This document shows positions 38,964 to 49,983 of a stretch of 64,000 bases of DNA, in pieces. The stretch comes from Pseudisothecium myosuroides (lineage: Eukaryota; Streptophyta; Bryopsida; Hypnales; Lembophyllaceae). Position 1 is the stretch's first letter, and each line of letters opens with the position of its first letter. The notes under the pieces were generated by a model, which was not told where the DNA came from, did no database searches, and saw nothing but the letters and a program-made list of their open reading frames with translations. The DNA lies in NCBI GenBank assembly GCA_951799445.1, contig OX637289.1, positions 24,428,245 to 24,492,244 of the forward strand, read 5' to 3'. A program made the position numbers and the translations under genes.

Positions 38964-39298
38964 CCCCCCGGGGACGCACGGTCTGGGAGATCTCGACATG
39001 ACAAACAAACAAACAAAACAAACCTGTCTTAAGGTATGGATAGACTCTATCATCTTTCCAACGCACTTTTACAGCTTGTGAATTGATGAATTTTTGAGCC
39101 TACAGGAGCTTTACAAAGTTCATAGCTTTTGTTGTGATTCTCCTTGGGAGAAAAGATTCAAATTATTTTGGGACCCTACTGTACTGAATGTACTCCAACC
39201 AGCCAATTCAGTTTTCTACAGTTGAGAAGTTTTCTTCACAGTCTATCTGCCCATCAATCCCAATTCCCAAGCACTCGCCCCCTTCTAGCGGATCCCTC

Positions 39299-42019
39299 AT
39301 GGCTGCAGCAGCGATGGCGATGGCGATGGCGACCACGACGACGAAGACGATGGCCACAATCACTCAGGCTATAGCCATGGCCACAACCTGCTCTTCCTCG
39401 TGGCAATCTCGCACTCGCACTCGCACCTTCACTACCACCCCACCCAGACTTCGGTGCAACTTCGTCTCTTCCATCTCGGCCACCAGGTATGATCGATACA
39501 CACATACGGTACCTCTCTTGCTCTGCCCTTCTATTGTAAGAAATTCTCGTGCTTCTTCTGCATGTGGAAGCTCTCTTGAATTGGTGCTGGTGTGGATTCG
39601 AATTTACACATGTGGAAGCTCTCTTTGGTCATTCGATTGGGAGGACAATGGATGCCAGGGTGGGTGTTCACATGTTGGTCTTGAAATTTTGAGTTACGTG
39701 TTGCTTTAATTTTCTTCTTTTCTTTCTTTGGATTTGGGAGTCATTCTGCTCTTCTTTGGGGGAGATTTCTCTTTCTTTGCTGCATCTGTAAGCTCTCTTG
39801 GTGCAGGTGAGCATTTGACGCATGTACTGTACATGTTCTTGGTCATTGAATTGGGGTGTCAATGGATGGGATCTATGGCGATGGGGTGGGTGGGGGTGTC
39901 ACACGTTGGTCTTGGAATTTTGAGTTACGTTTCTTTCTTTGGATTTGTGCGCCCTTTCTTGTTTTGCCCTTCTTTTGGGGGAGATTTCTCTTTTTTTTCT
40001 GCATGTGGAAGCTCTCTTGGTGCAGGTGTGAAATTTACAAACGGGACATGTTCTTGGTCATTGGATTGGGAGGGCAATGGATGGGATCGATGAGGGAATT
40101 CACACGTTGGTCTTGGAATTTGGAGTTACGTTTTGCTTTTCTTCCTTTGTATTTGTGAGCTGTGTATATGGGTGTAGGACATCACCCTGCTCATTGGATT
40201 GGGTGGTGCGGCTTTTGTTTCGTGCTGGACTATGGATGGGGAGGAGGAGGAGGTCCTGCAAGTTGGGTTCTAATTTTCTTTGAGAATTAGTGTAGGGAAC
40301 AGAATTTTTGTGTGTAGAGTTTTAGCAAAGCTAATTCTCTGTGGTGATTTACAAACAGTGAGGGGGCAAAGGAAACAAGGGCGCTTAATTCAGTGGTGAC
40401 AACCCCTTTCCACCTGGCGATTCCAGTTCATGATATTCATGCTGCTCGGGAGTTTTTCGGAGGGTATGGTTATTCATACCATTCTTGAGAAGCTCCGTTT
40501 GCACAATTGCAAATGCTCATTAAAAAAAATATTCTGTATTCCTTGCAGACACAATCTTCAGCCTATGATAGTCATTGGAAAGCCACATTCTCCAGTATTT
40601 AGTAATTTCCAAACTTCATGTGCTAAGCTTTTCTCGTAATTGAATCGGTGTCCAATTTGAGTCTAATTTCGTTGGGACACAATCTAAAGGTCATGATAGT
40701 CTTTGCAAAGACCACATTCTCAGGTGTTTTCAATTTTCCCCCACTCCATGTGCCAAGACTTTATTGTAATCGAAATGTTTTTTTCGAATGGAGTCTTTAG
40801 AGATGTGACAATTCTCTTCACTGAAGAAGGGTGCAGAGTCTTTACGCTAAAAGGATTGTTAGAATTAGTTGACACGCCAATTATTTCTTTCAAACATATT
40901 TTTCTCTTTTAGGAAACCCAAAGTCCACTCAAGGCGTGTCCTACTTCCCTGTGCAGAGTTTTAGGATGCCCGGAGGGTCGATCGGCCAAAACGTGGGTTG
41001 ATTTCAATCTCTTTGGTCACCAGGTATCATTCCAATCTGATTTCATCCTCTTCGGATGAAAGAGAATTACTTGGACGAAACATTGCCTTGAAGCCCTCTC
41101 TTCATCATCATCATCGAGAATGTGGACTGTGGAGCTGTTAGGGTTTAATGAGTTTTATCAGCCCGATTGGGTTAGAGTGATCGACTTTCGACTGAGTATA
41201 TTTGGTATCCAAAATGCAGGTAGTGTGCCATGAAGTACGCAACTATAATGCTTCCACAAGTGCAAATGCTGTTGGTAATCATATTCTTTCAGAATTTCTC
41301 TGTTTTCAATTTCCTTGTGACTGGTAAGAGAACATGGAAAAGAAACTTGATTTCTGCTGCTGCTGCCTAATTCAGACTGCTTGCTTAGAGGACAGGGAAC
41401 ACTGTTTTTTGTGGACTACATATCCTTCAAGAGCTGGGAGGCTCAATAATGGACATAATGCCAAGTTCTACTCTTAAAATCAGGAGTTTTCATTTTGTTC
41501 AGAAGATTGCTCACAATATACAGAAAGTAGTGGCATATAATTCTCTTCCTCCCTACCGAAGAAAACTTGACACATCTGCTTTGACTGGGAAATTTGGCAT
41601 TGTGTTTGACAGATGGAGACCCAGTGCCTGTTCCACACTTTGGACTTGCATTGACCGTGCCGGAATTTCATGCCCTGGCCGAGCGTGTAAGAGCTGCTAG
41701 TGTTAAGTTCATCATTGAGCCGCATATTCGGTTTGTGGGGCAGCCTGGTGAGCAGGTATGCATAATTGTTCACTGTTTGTTCCAGTAAGGAATCTAAACA
41801 TTTTAGGACTAAGACTGATTGTATAACCAAGGGTTTTAGGGTATAGGGTTTAGGGTCTTAAACCCCGAAACCTGTAAATCCATATGGATTCACCATTGAC
41901 ATGAAGATGTGAATCCTATGCAGTGGACAATGTTCTTCAAAGACAGCAGTGGCAATGCGCTGGAATTCAAGGCTATGACCACTCCCAGCAATCTTTTTGC
42001 TAAGTATGTTGTGAAGTAA
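39299..42019 (+). CDS. Plastid-targeted glyoxalase/VOC-fold protein
   Basis: A small vicinal-oxygen-chelate (glyoxalase/bleomycin-resistance/dioxygenase fold) protein, 217 residues. Six exons join in frame: 39299-39486, 40359-40463, 40957-41023, 41220-41274, 41613-41755, 41924-42019. The first about 65 residues are rich in Ala, Thr, Ser and Arg with no acidic residues, as in a chloroplast transit peptide. The body matches the plant and cyanobacterial-type VOC family: PFHLAIPVHD at 79-88, FNLFGHQVVCHEV, VPHFGLALTV at 145-154, then WTMFFKDSSGNALEFKA. Likely metal ligands are His81, His147 and Glu200, by position in the fold. It is therefore probably a soluble stromal metal-binding enzyme; the substrate is unknown and glyoxalase I activity is not implied. 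Intron 1 (872 bp) contains tandem repeats. Exon 2 was started at 40359 because only that acceptor keeps the frame with exon 1. Confidence 0.88.
39523..40180 (+). repeat. Three tandem units of about 220 bp in intron 1 of the VOC gene
   Basis: The landmarks GTGGAAGCTCTCTTG (or close forms), TTCTTGGTCATTGRATTGGG, CAATGGATG, CACRYGTTGGTCTTGRAATTT and GAGTTACGT recur in that order three times, in units starting near 39523, 39741 and 39963. The units differ by small indels. Each also carries a CTTTTGGGGGAGATTTCTCT or related segment. The repetition lies wholly within the intron. Confidence 0.8.
41834..41862 (+). repeat. Short interstitial telomere-like repeat
   Basis: The stretch reads GGGTTTTAGGGTATAGGGTT and then TAGGG, which is three to four degenerate copies of the plant telomere unit TTTAGGG. 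It lies in the last intron of the VOC gene. Such short stretches are common in plant genomes. Confidence 0.6.
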
Positions 42020-42180
42020 TCATCAAGGTGGGCACCCTCCAAACCGCCACATTTTGCTACTTTGCCTAGTTACTATTTATTAGACTGGTCACATTTTCAT
42101 TGACAAGTGAAAGGAGGTTCCAACGCACCAAAGAACACCGCATTTGGACACTGTATGCAAAAGTTATGAAGGATCAAAGC

Positions 42181-42480
42181 TTTTTTTGGTAGAGGTTCCA
42201 CATAGGTATATATTGATTTTGGAGATGTGCTCAAAGTGATGGTGGCAGGTTTGGGTTAGTGGCACATTTGGGGGTAAAGTTTTTTTGGTAGAGGTTCCAC
42301 ATAGGTATATATTGATTTTGGAGATGTGCTCAAAGTGATGGTGGCAGGTTTGGGTCAGTGGCACATTTGGGGTAAAGTTTTTTTGGTAGAGGTTCTAAAA
42401 TTGTTTCTTCCATGTAGGTTCATATTGAATTTGGATGTACCCAAAAGGATGATGGTGGTTTGTATCAGTGGCACATTTGA
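42181..42480 (+). repeat. Tandem repeat, unit about 98 bp, downstream of the VOC gene
   Basis: Two nearly identical units start at 42181 and 42280, each beginning TTTTTTTGGTAGAGGTTCCA and ending in GGCACATTTGGGGGTAAAG or close to it. A third, diverged unit follows from about 42377. The array starts about 160 bp after the VOC stop codon and may lie in or near its 3' untranslated region. Confidence 0.85.
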
Positions 42481-43478
42481 GGGTGCCCACCTTAAACAAT
42501 TTCAATGGTACCCTCTCAATGTAAACTAGGTCTTTAGTGTTCTATCCTTATAAGTATATGGATGACAAAAACTACCCAATAGTATAGAAATAAGTGAAGA
42601 GAATTCACATATTCATCCAATCATTAGATAATTGCATGGTTGATGACCATGGTGATAGGCAAGTCCTTTACATTGTAGCTTTGTTGTTGGGAGAGACTCT
42701 AGTAGGATAGTTGCTTAATCCTTAAACATTGACGCAACCATTATATGGCCAGTGGATGAGAGGGAATCGAACTGTGTAGGACAAAAATGCAACTATTCAT
42801 CCTTGGAATTTGTTGTGAAAAGGAAAGATCTTCTACAATAGCTTGACTTCCAATGAGCACTTTTGCAATCTTTTGCAATTCTTTTAAGTCACACGGTAAT
42901 GCAACATGATGATTTCAAGGGTCACCCCTTCATCTTGTAAGGGTTAATCTTTAGTCTCACAAATCTCCGTCACATCAATCTCCACATTTGTAAATATTGT
43001 TCATACTTTTGATCTAAATTTATGCAATTTTTTTTCATTTATGGAATGTAGGCATGACATGCCACAATTCATCATCAAACTGTGCAAAACATTCCCTTTG
43101 TAAATTGAAATATACTACAATATCCTTGGCACTAAATTTCATCAAGGTTCTGCCCTGCATGTGTCTGATAGGCATCGTTTCCAAGATGGTTTTCCTGTAA
43201 GCCCCACTGCAGAGAATGATTCTCAAGGGCGATTTTGGTTATAAACGTTCGGTAGGAGTTTTACTGTTCATGAATCTAAAACGGCAACAAAATCTCTTGG
43301 TGAAGATAACCCGGTCTACCTCAATCTGAATATAGATCTCACAACCTAGATATACCTAAATAATAACCCTTTGCTTTTCGTATTGATAATACACAAAAAG
43401 TGCAGGAAAAAAATGTCAAAACCGGTGTTAACTATTGAGTTACGAGACTCAAGACCCAGCGACACTTGAAAAGCTACG
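42481..43478. other. Region between two convergent genes, no gene seen
   Basis: This is the gap between the VOC gene (plus strand) and the fucosyltransferase gene (minus strand), so it holds the 3' ends of both. No open frame of interest is present. Confidence 0.45.
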
Positions 43479-46400
43479 TCAAACAAAAATCACTTCCAAT
43501 TTCAGGCAAGGTTCATTTCTCACCATATTCCTTAACTTCTTGTCACTGCCAAAATTCCAAGTATACAGAGCTTCCCTCTGAGTCAGGCCGACAGGATATA
43601 TCTTGTAGATTCGAAGATCTGAGTTCCCTCGGATAGCCTCTGGTCGTTCAGTCTTCCAAATAGGAACATGATGGAGGGCTTTGAATTTGTCAAGAATCGC
43701 CTGCTCCAGACTGGCAATGGAGAGGTCCGCGTCTCTGCGATGATACGAATAAAAGGAAGCATTAGAACATCACGAATAAAAGGAAGCAATGGCAAGGCTA
43801 ACACCAGATGTCAATAATTGCCACAACGTGCTCTGCTACATATTGCCAAACATAAATCGACATTGTCGTAAACCTCAACCACGAGGTAAGGTAAATTAGA
43901 TAACGGATCTAATTTTCTAGAATGTGCCCAAGGTCTACATTCTGAGAAAAGAATGTACCTTTGCAGAAGGAGTGTTAATTTCTATTTCAAAAGACACCTA
44001 ACAGATGTACTACTGGATTATGTAATTGTTCTCGAACGTACACCTTGGGTACATATCAGGAAAACATCATTGTTAATACAAGGTGGGGTACCTTAAATCG
44101 AACAATATTAAAGCGAACATCAATGCTTACTGAATAAAAACCGACTCCATGTCGAAACGGCCACGCTCGCGTACATACAAGTGGTACAGGGTGCGCCCAC
44201 TTTTGTTGGTACACTTGCATGGTCTTGTTGGTACACTGTGTTTGTACACAGATGCCTCTTCTTTCAAGCGGATTTTGGTAGCTACAAAGATGCACAACCT
44301 GCAAGAGGAGTGCACGGCAGCCATATCGACTAGCGCCAAAAATGAATCCGAGGGTCCATCAAATTTCCACCTGTGAAAAAATACGCAGGGTTATTAGGAC
44401 ATGGTAACTACAGCAGAAGTGCTTATGCAGCATTATCGCAACAACAGTCATAGCTGGGACCAACGAAGAACTTGGGCCTTGCCCGCACTGCCCGCAGAGC
44501 CTCCAAATAGCAATCTGGAAACAGTAACTAAATGTTCGCAAATGCCCAAGTTGTGTCAATTAGCTAATTGGTGCTTATTCCCACTACCTGACTTGCAATG
44601 AATTTACATTCGTCTCCACCCATTGACTTAGTTCCCCAATTTGTGGTTGTATAAATGGTTTGAAGTGCCAAATCTACCAGCACCAAATTAACTAACTTGA
44701 AAGCTTAGTTAAGTTGCAAGAACGGGCTCGCAACAGGTTAACTTGCAACTAGCTGCTACTTAACCCCCAGTTCGCAAATTGGCGCTACTTGTTTCTGGTG
44801 CGGGGAGGGCGAGAGCATCAATGCCGTTGGTAAAAATAAAGTCATGGAGGCACTATGTGAAAGAACCTCTGATGAAAAAGCGATCCTACAGACAAAACTG
44901 AACTGACCAATACAGAGCATCCGACAAGAAATCCCGTTTCAAGATCATCGAGATAGATAATGCCTAGGTTGATTTAACTGTGGCAATGCCCAGCATATTA
45001 GAACCATCCCGCAAACAAACCTGCGGAAGTATAAGTTAAGGTCGTGCTGTCAAAAGCACAGATGAACAACTTTAAGATCCAGACTGCTCATACAGACTTA
45101 CCGCAGAGTCTCGTTGTATGCAGTTTCATTTCCAGCCAGATACTTAATGCGACTTGCTGCAGCCTTTGCATCATCCGTGCCTCTGATATATACAAGAGAA
45201 TTCGGCGCAGGTGCAAAGTCGAAAATATTTGGAGGTCCTGTTACAACAGGGACCGAGCCTGCCCATGTGAAGGAGAATAAACAAGTCGAAATTAGCCACA
45301 GTAACATCATTCGTGCATCAAAATGATCCTATACCTTTCTTGAGTACGTGAACGCAGAAAAACGAATTAACTGCAAGTGAGAAACATACCAGCAACTAGG
45401 GCTTGGAAGAATTTCTCCGTTACATAATCCTCAACATTAGAGTTTTCGAAAGCGAGACTAAACTTGTACTCTCGAAGAGCATCCACCTTATTCAATCCTG
45501 CACGACATTCATTGCAATTGATATAATGCTCAACTGTAAATAAATTGAGTTCTATGCCAAAAAATGAAGGTTATCTAAAGTAGAACTCACCACCTAACTT
45601 GCCTAACTGTGATGTTGAGTATGATCATGCAATTCAGATTTAAAATCTGTTCAGACATCGCCTTCCACGGTAAAATAGGAAAAATCCAATCTAAGTTAAA
45701 ACCCTGGAAGCCCAAATGGCGACAATTGTCCGGTTCCGTATCTATAGGAATTGTAACGTTTTCGAATGACAGAAATATCTATTAGCTTGGCCTATTAGCT
45801 TGGCCCAAATTGACTGTAATCGACTATTAGCTTTTTAAAAGGACTTCTTATTCTTAGCTTGGCCACTTAAGGGTTAAAGTTATATCACTTCTTTGCAATC
45901 TCATGAAGTACCCAGACAGAAAAATGATGTTCGAACTCTACATGAAAATTGATATGAAACCATGGGACACTCTTAAGAGTCTGAGCAAACCTCGGCCTCC
46001 AGGAACATTTTGACTACAAGCTCCGTACGAATCAATTTGAACGCCTTCGCTTTGCAACATTGTCATGATTGTAAGGCGATCGTTGTGAGCCCCACAGTTG
46101 GAAATAAAGGCAGCTCCAAGAGCCTGTTTTGTCTTCGGCTTGGGAGGATCCATCATGGGGTATTCTGCCCACGAAAAGTATCCCACTGGGACATCCGACG
46201 ACAGACTTGTCGTCATCACCACTCCGACTCCGCTCCTGTAGTGTGCCCCCTCATCAAGTCAGGAATCTAGACATTACAAATAGAATTCACATCGCAACAC
46301 TTTTCTCCATAGACATAACAGCTGCCAAATCATGCGATCTTTCCCGTCAACTCCTACCTTCAATCTAGAAGTTCTAAGAAGGTGAAACCACATCATTCCA

Positions 46401-47713
46401 GTAAATGTTATTGGCTTCTAGATCATATCGTGTAAAACGCTTCATAGTGATTACATTTGTATCTGATAGAGTCTTACTTGTGTGCTCGTGCAATGTCGTT
46501 TTCAGGAAAATAAGCAGACGATTCCATTGAACGCATGACTCCAAGCACAGAAGAACTACCACCGCCAAATTCTGCGTCTGCTTTACCCTGACCACGGCCT
46601 TGAAACACGCATGGCACAGCACATTTGTCCCAGTTCTGATATCCAAACACGTAAAGTTCTAAGCAACAAGGTGATCACTCACAAACACCATTGTCGCAAA
46701 TAAACATTTGCCACAAGGCTGAATTGTCATGGCAATAAGATAGAGGCACCTATATTGGTTGGTCTTCTCATATACCTACCCCAACAGCAATTTAAGAACT
46801 CATAAGTTAAGCTCCAAAACTTAGTTCTCACCTACTTCATCAGAATTTACCATCCTTACTTTAAATTAAAACTCCCACCAATTATTCCAGCCAATTAGGG
46901 TGCCTCTACCTTAATATCACATCCAAACACCTCAAAGAGTCCTATACATGAATGCTCAGTAATTGTATATGTGACAATTCTAGAACACCACGCGAAAACA
47001 CATTTAAAAATTCATAAAAATCCAATTAAACTTCATAAATTTCATTAAAAATTCATAAGATCCATCTCAGCTCCAAAAATTGCATCAGTTCAGTTCATCT
47101 CAGTTCAGTTTTCATCTTCTTTAAGTGATGTGCTCGTGCAATTCTTAATTTGTTCAGAAACTCAAACACATGCTAAATTGCAAATTCCAGGTGCGTTTAC
47201 CTTATCACATCCTCAAAGAATCCATCAATTGAATGCACCAGACACTCAAATAAAGGAAAGAGTCAAAACCTCAGTTTCACCAGCGACCACCCGCACAGGC
47301 TCCTTGTTAAAATCCCGAGAGTACTTAAACTCGTCCGCTGTCTCCAGCCACTTTTGCGAGCACACACCATCCGCCACAAAGCCACCCCCCTTCCCCTTCC
47401 CCGGAGCTGCCCTCCCAACAGTCGTATTCAATTTCACACTTCTCCCGTCATTTCCAGGGAGTTTCTCGGAGCTTACAACAATCTCAGAATTCGTCGACGA
47501 AGTCGAAGGGGTGGTGTTCAAGATATCCAAACGGACAATGAACGCACATTCGATGAGCACAACAATAAACACCGCCCACAGCACGGTCCTCCCCCACCAT
47601 CCTCGTCCTCCTGCGCTCGACGCCGCCGGTCGGAAGCTCAACGGAGGTAAGGCTCGTTCACCTCCTCCGTCCATCTCCGCCTCGTCTCTCCGAAACCGCC
47701 CCTCCCCCTTCAT
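43479..47713 (-). CDS. FUT11: Core alpha-1,3-fucosyltransferase (FUT11/FUT12 type, GT10)
   Basis: This Golgi type II membrane enzyme adds alpha-1,3-fucose from GDP-fucose to the inner GlcNAc of plant N-glycans. Seven exons on the minus strand join in frame to 539 residues: 47713-47281, 46658-46478, 46235-45991, 45497-45390, 45258-45102, 44370-44131, 43734-43479. Visible parts: a short cytoplasmic tail; one membrane anchor at about residues 43-60 ([18 protein letters not shown]); the stem; the conserved [17 protein letters not shown] and [19 protein letters not shown]; the GT10 donor motif [14 protein letters not shown] at about 303-316; and the plant-specific C-terminal zone with SSCRLC (396-401) and RPCKC (424-428), then [17 protein letters not shown]. 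The last region separates FUT11/12 from the Lewis-type FUT13, which lacks it. Arabidopsis FUT11 has about 500 residues; the extra length is mostly at the N terminus. ATG 47713 is the first start in frame (a GTG lies just upstream). Whether it is FUT11 or FUT12 cannot be told, as that split is within flowering plants. Confidence 0.93.
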
Positions 47714-49983
47714 AGTCACCTCCACTCTGCCTCCACATCAAATAAAAACTCGATCGCAAAACCCTCACTCCGCACCAAAAACGAAATTACTCCAAACGAA
47801 AATTATTCCGCACGCAGGCGAAATTTCGTTAACACGCAGATTGACGAAACGAAAACAAAAACGCCGACTCTCAAAACAAGCCCGAGAGTTTCCATAAACA
47901 TCATCATCAACCCTATAATCACATGAGTCCCCTATATCCGCGCAATCGCACGACCGATCCGATCAATTGAAACTCGTGCGAGCGATGCGGAAATCAGCTA
48001 GACAGGAATTGGAAACGCATGAAACTTTTGTGGACACAACGAGAGCAAACAAGACTTGTACGAGGTTTAAAAAAATGCGGAAAAAACACGGGATCGCAAA
48101 ATTTGAGACTAAATTTGAGAGCTAGATCGGGATGTCTGCTTGTGCGACTAGAAAAGAGATGCAATGCGTTGCTGCGAGAGTGAAGAAACGGGATTTGTGA
48201 AGACAGGAATGTCAGAAGCGAGCAAGGGTTTGTGTGTGCTTAGAAGTCTTCCTTGCAGCTGCGATCATGGAACAGTTCGGAAGCCGCTCTTGCTTTGCTT
48301 TGAATGGAGACTTTGAAAGAAGAAGACGTGGTCCATTTGTTCAAAAATAAAAATAATAAAAGAAAGAAGAAGACGTGGTCCTAAGTCCTAACATTATAAA
48401 TAAATAAAAGTATTGTATAAAAGCAAAGCCGACAGAAAACCAAAGCTCAATATTAAATCCTATTGTTTATTGAGGGGTTTGGGGGGCTCCAAAATTTTCA
48501 CATTGGCGGATAAATGTAGAAAATTGATCCCTACTTTGTGGTAGATTGATCCTAATTTATTTTTTAAATCTACTTTATTATTCAATCTTAATACATTAAT
48601 TAGCCCCTTTATTAAGCTTAAGGTTGAATTGTGTTAGTTCATAAATATCTTTCCAGAATATACCTCCAATCTTTGGGATGCGATGCTGATGTAGAGGTAT
48701 ATTTTAAAAAGATGTTTTTGAAATAATATAATTTAGCTAGCTTGACTAAAGATTAGTCTAGAGATCTCTACATTGAGGACTTGTAGACATGTACAATATA
48801 ACACTATAAAATAGAACTTGGTAGAATAATTTTCTAAAGACTTCATGCAAAAGTTATAAAATGTGATTCATATATTATATTCATATGATAAGGTCAACTT
48901 CAATTCTACATTAACCAATACTTTAATTTCAATCAAATTTGAAACCAAAACTTGATTTATTTTTTCTAGTAGATTAGATAATTGCAATTTTCATAAGATT
49001 TTTTTACTTTCAACTTCCAATTCAAAATGTTAAATTTTAACTATGGTAATCTTTCAAAAAAATTATTTATCCAAATTGTTTTTGAAGGGTCATTTTTTAA
49101 CTGAACTATAGAAGATTTACAAAAAGAAAGTTGTGAAGATCTATACCATATACATGTAAGAGAACTACCACAAGAACCTACATTTATTTAGATGGATGAA
49201 AAATGTAGACTTTATATACTCAAAGACATGTTTGTATTCATCTGTTGTTCAAAATTTGAACGCATGGTCCTTCAATTGGTAATCCAATTAGACATGGTGA
49301 TTCAATTAGTCTAGAATGGTGGGATATACTCAATTGATATTTTTTACTCCGTACATGTTTATTTATTATTTATTTGTATAAGAAATCAAGAGAAATCACA
49401 ACATGAAAATTAAATTTGGATTTAATAATATCTCTATTGTATTCTGGCATTATCAATCTTTCAAATCAATCTTAAGCTTGGACACGAAAATCTTCGTTAC
49501 CCAAGGGACTTTTGAAGTAGCAAATTGAGCACATTCCGGTATTAGGCTGTCTAGTTCTCTTGTTGAAACTCCAAATACAAACTAATACTCACCAAGTGAA
49601 AACCAAGTATTAACTTACCCCTAGTACCAGCATGATGTTCCTCAAGCTAATCTAAACCATCAATACAAGATTTTCTTTTAAAACGTAACTATTATGAAAT
49701 TTCTTTACCCAAAAACTTCAAAACCGCGCAAAAATTTTATTTGTTCACCAGAAATTCTGAAAAAGTTAAGGCTTCAAGAAAAACATATGGGCTTGTCTAA
49801 CGTATGTACAGACAATAAAACTTGAGTTCCAATCCAATTTCCTGGTCTGCGAAGTAATCGACAAAATCTACAATCTGGCAAGGGAAAGTGTGATGCATCC
49901 CTGCATGTAAAAGACGCAGATGCCCATATGACCAAAGCTTGTTCCTGAACAGTTTCGACCCAGATGTACATGAAAGCAAATCT
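47714..49983. other. Intergenic region between two minus-strand genes
   Basis: The first about 600 bp (47714-48330) have higher GC content and are the likely promoter and 5' leader of the fucosyltransferase gene. From about 48340 the DNA becomes AT-rich without open frames of interest. The end near 49700-49983 is probably the 3' untranslated region of the next minus-strand gene. Confidence 0.45.

Noticed and set aside
40391..40400. Acceptor at ...TTCAG|TGG as start of VOC exon 2
   Set aside because: It breaks the frame with exon 1; the acceptor at 40358 keeps it open and joins AG to T.
45690..45880. TTAAAACCCTGG...CTTAAGGGTTAA pair inside a fucosyltransferase intron as another TTAA element
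   Set aside because: The ends are only loosely similar and the interior shares nothing with the family.
47130..47897. 255-residue plus-strand frame
   Set aside because: It is the antisense of exon 1 and the leader of the fucosyltransferase gene and is low-complexity.
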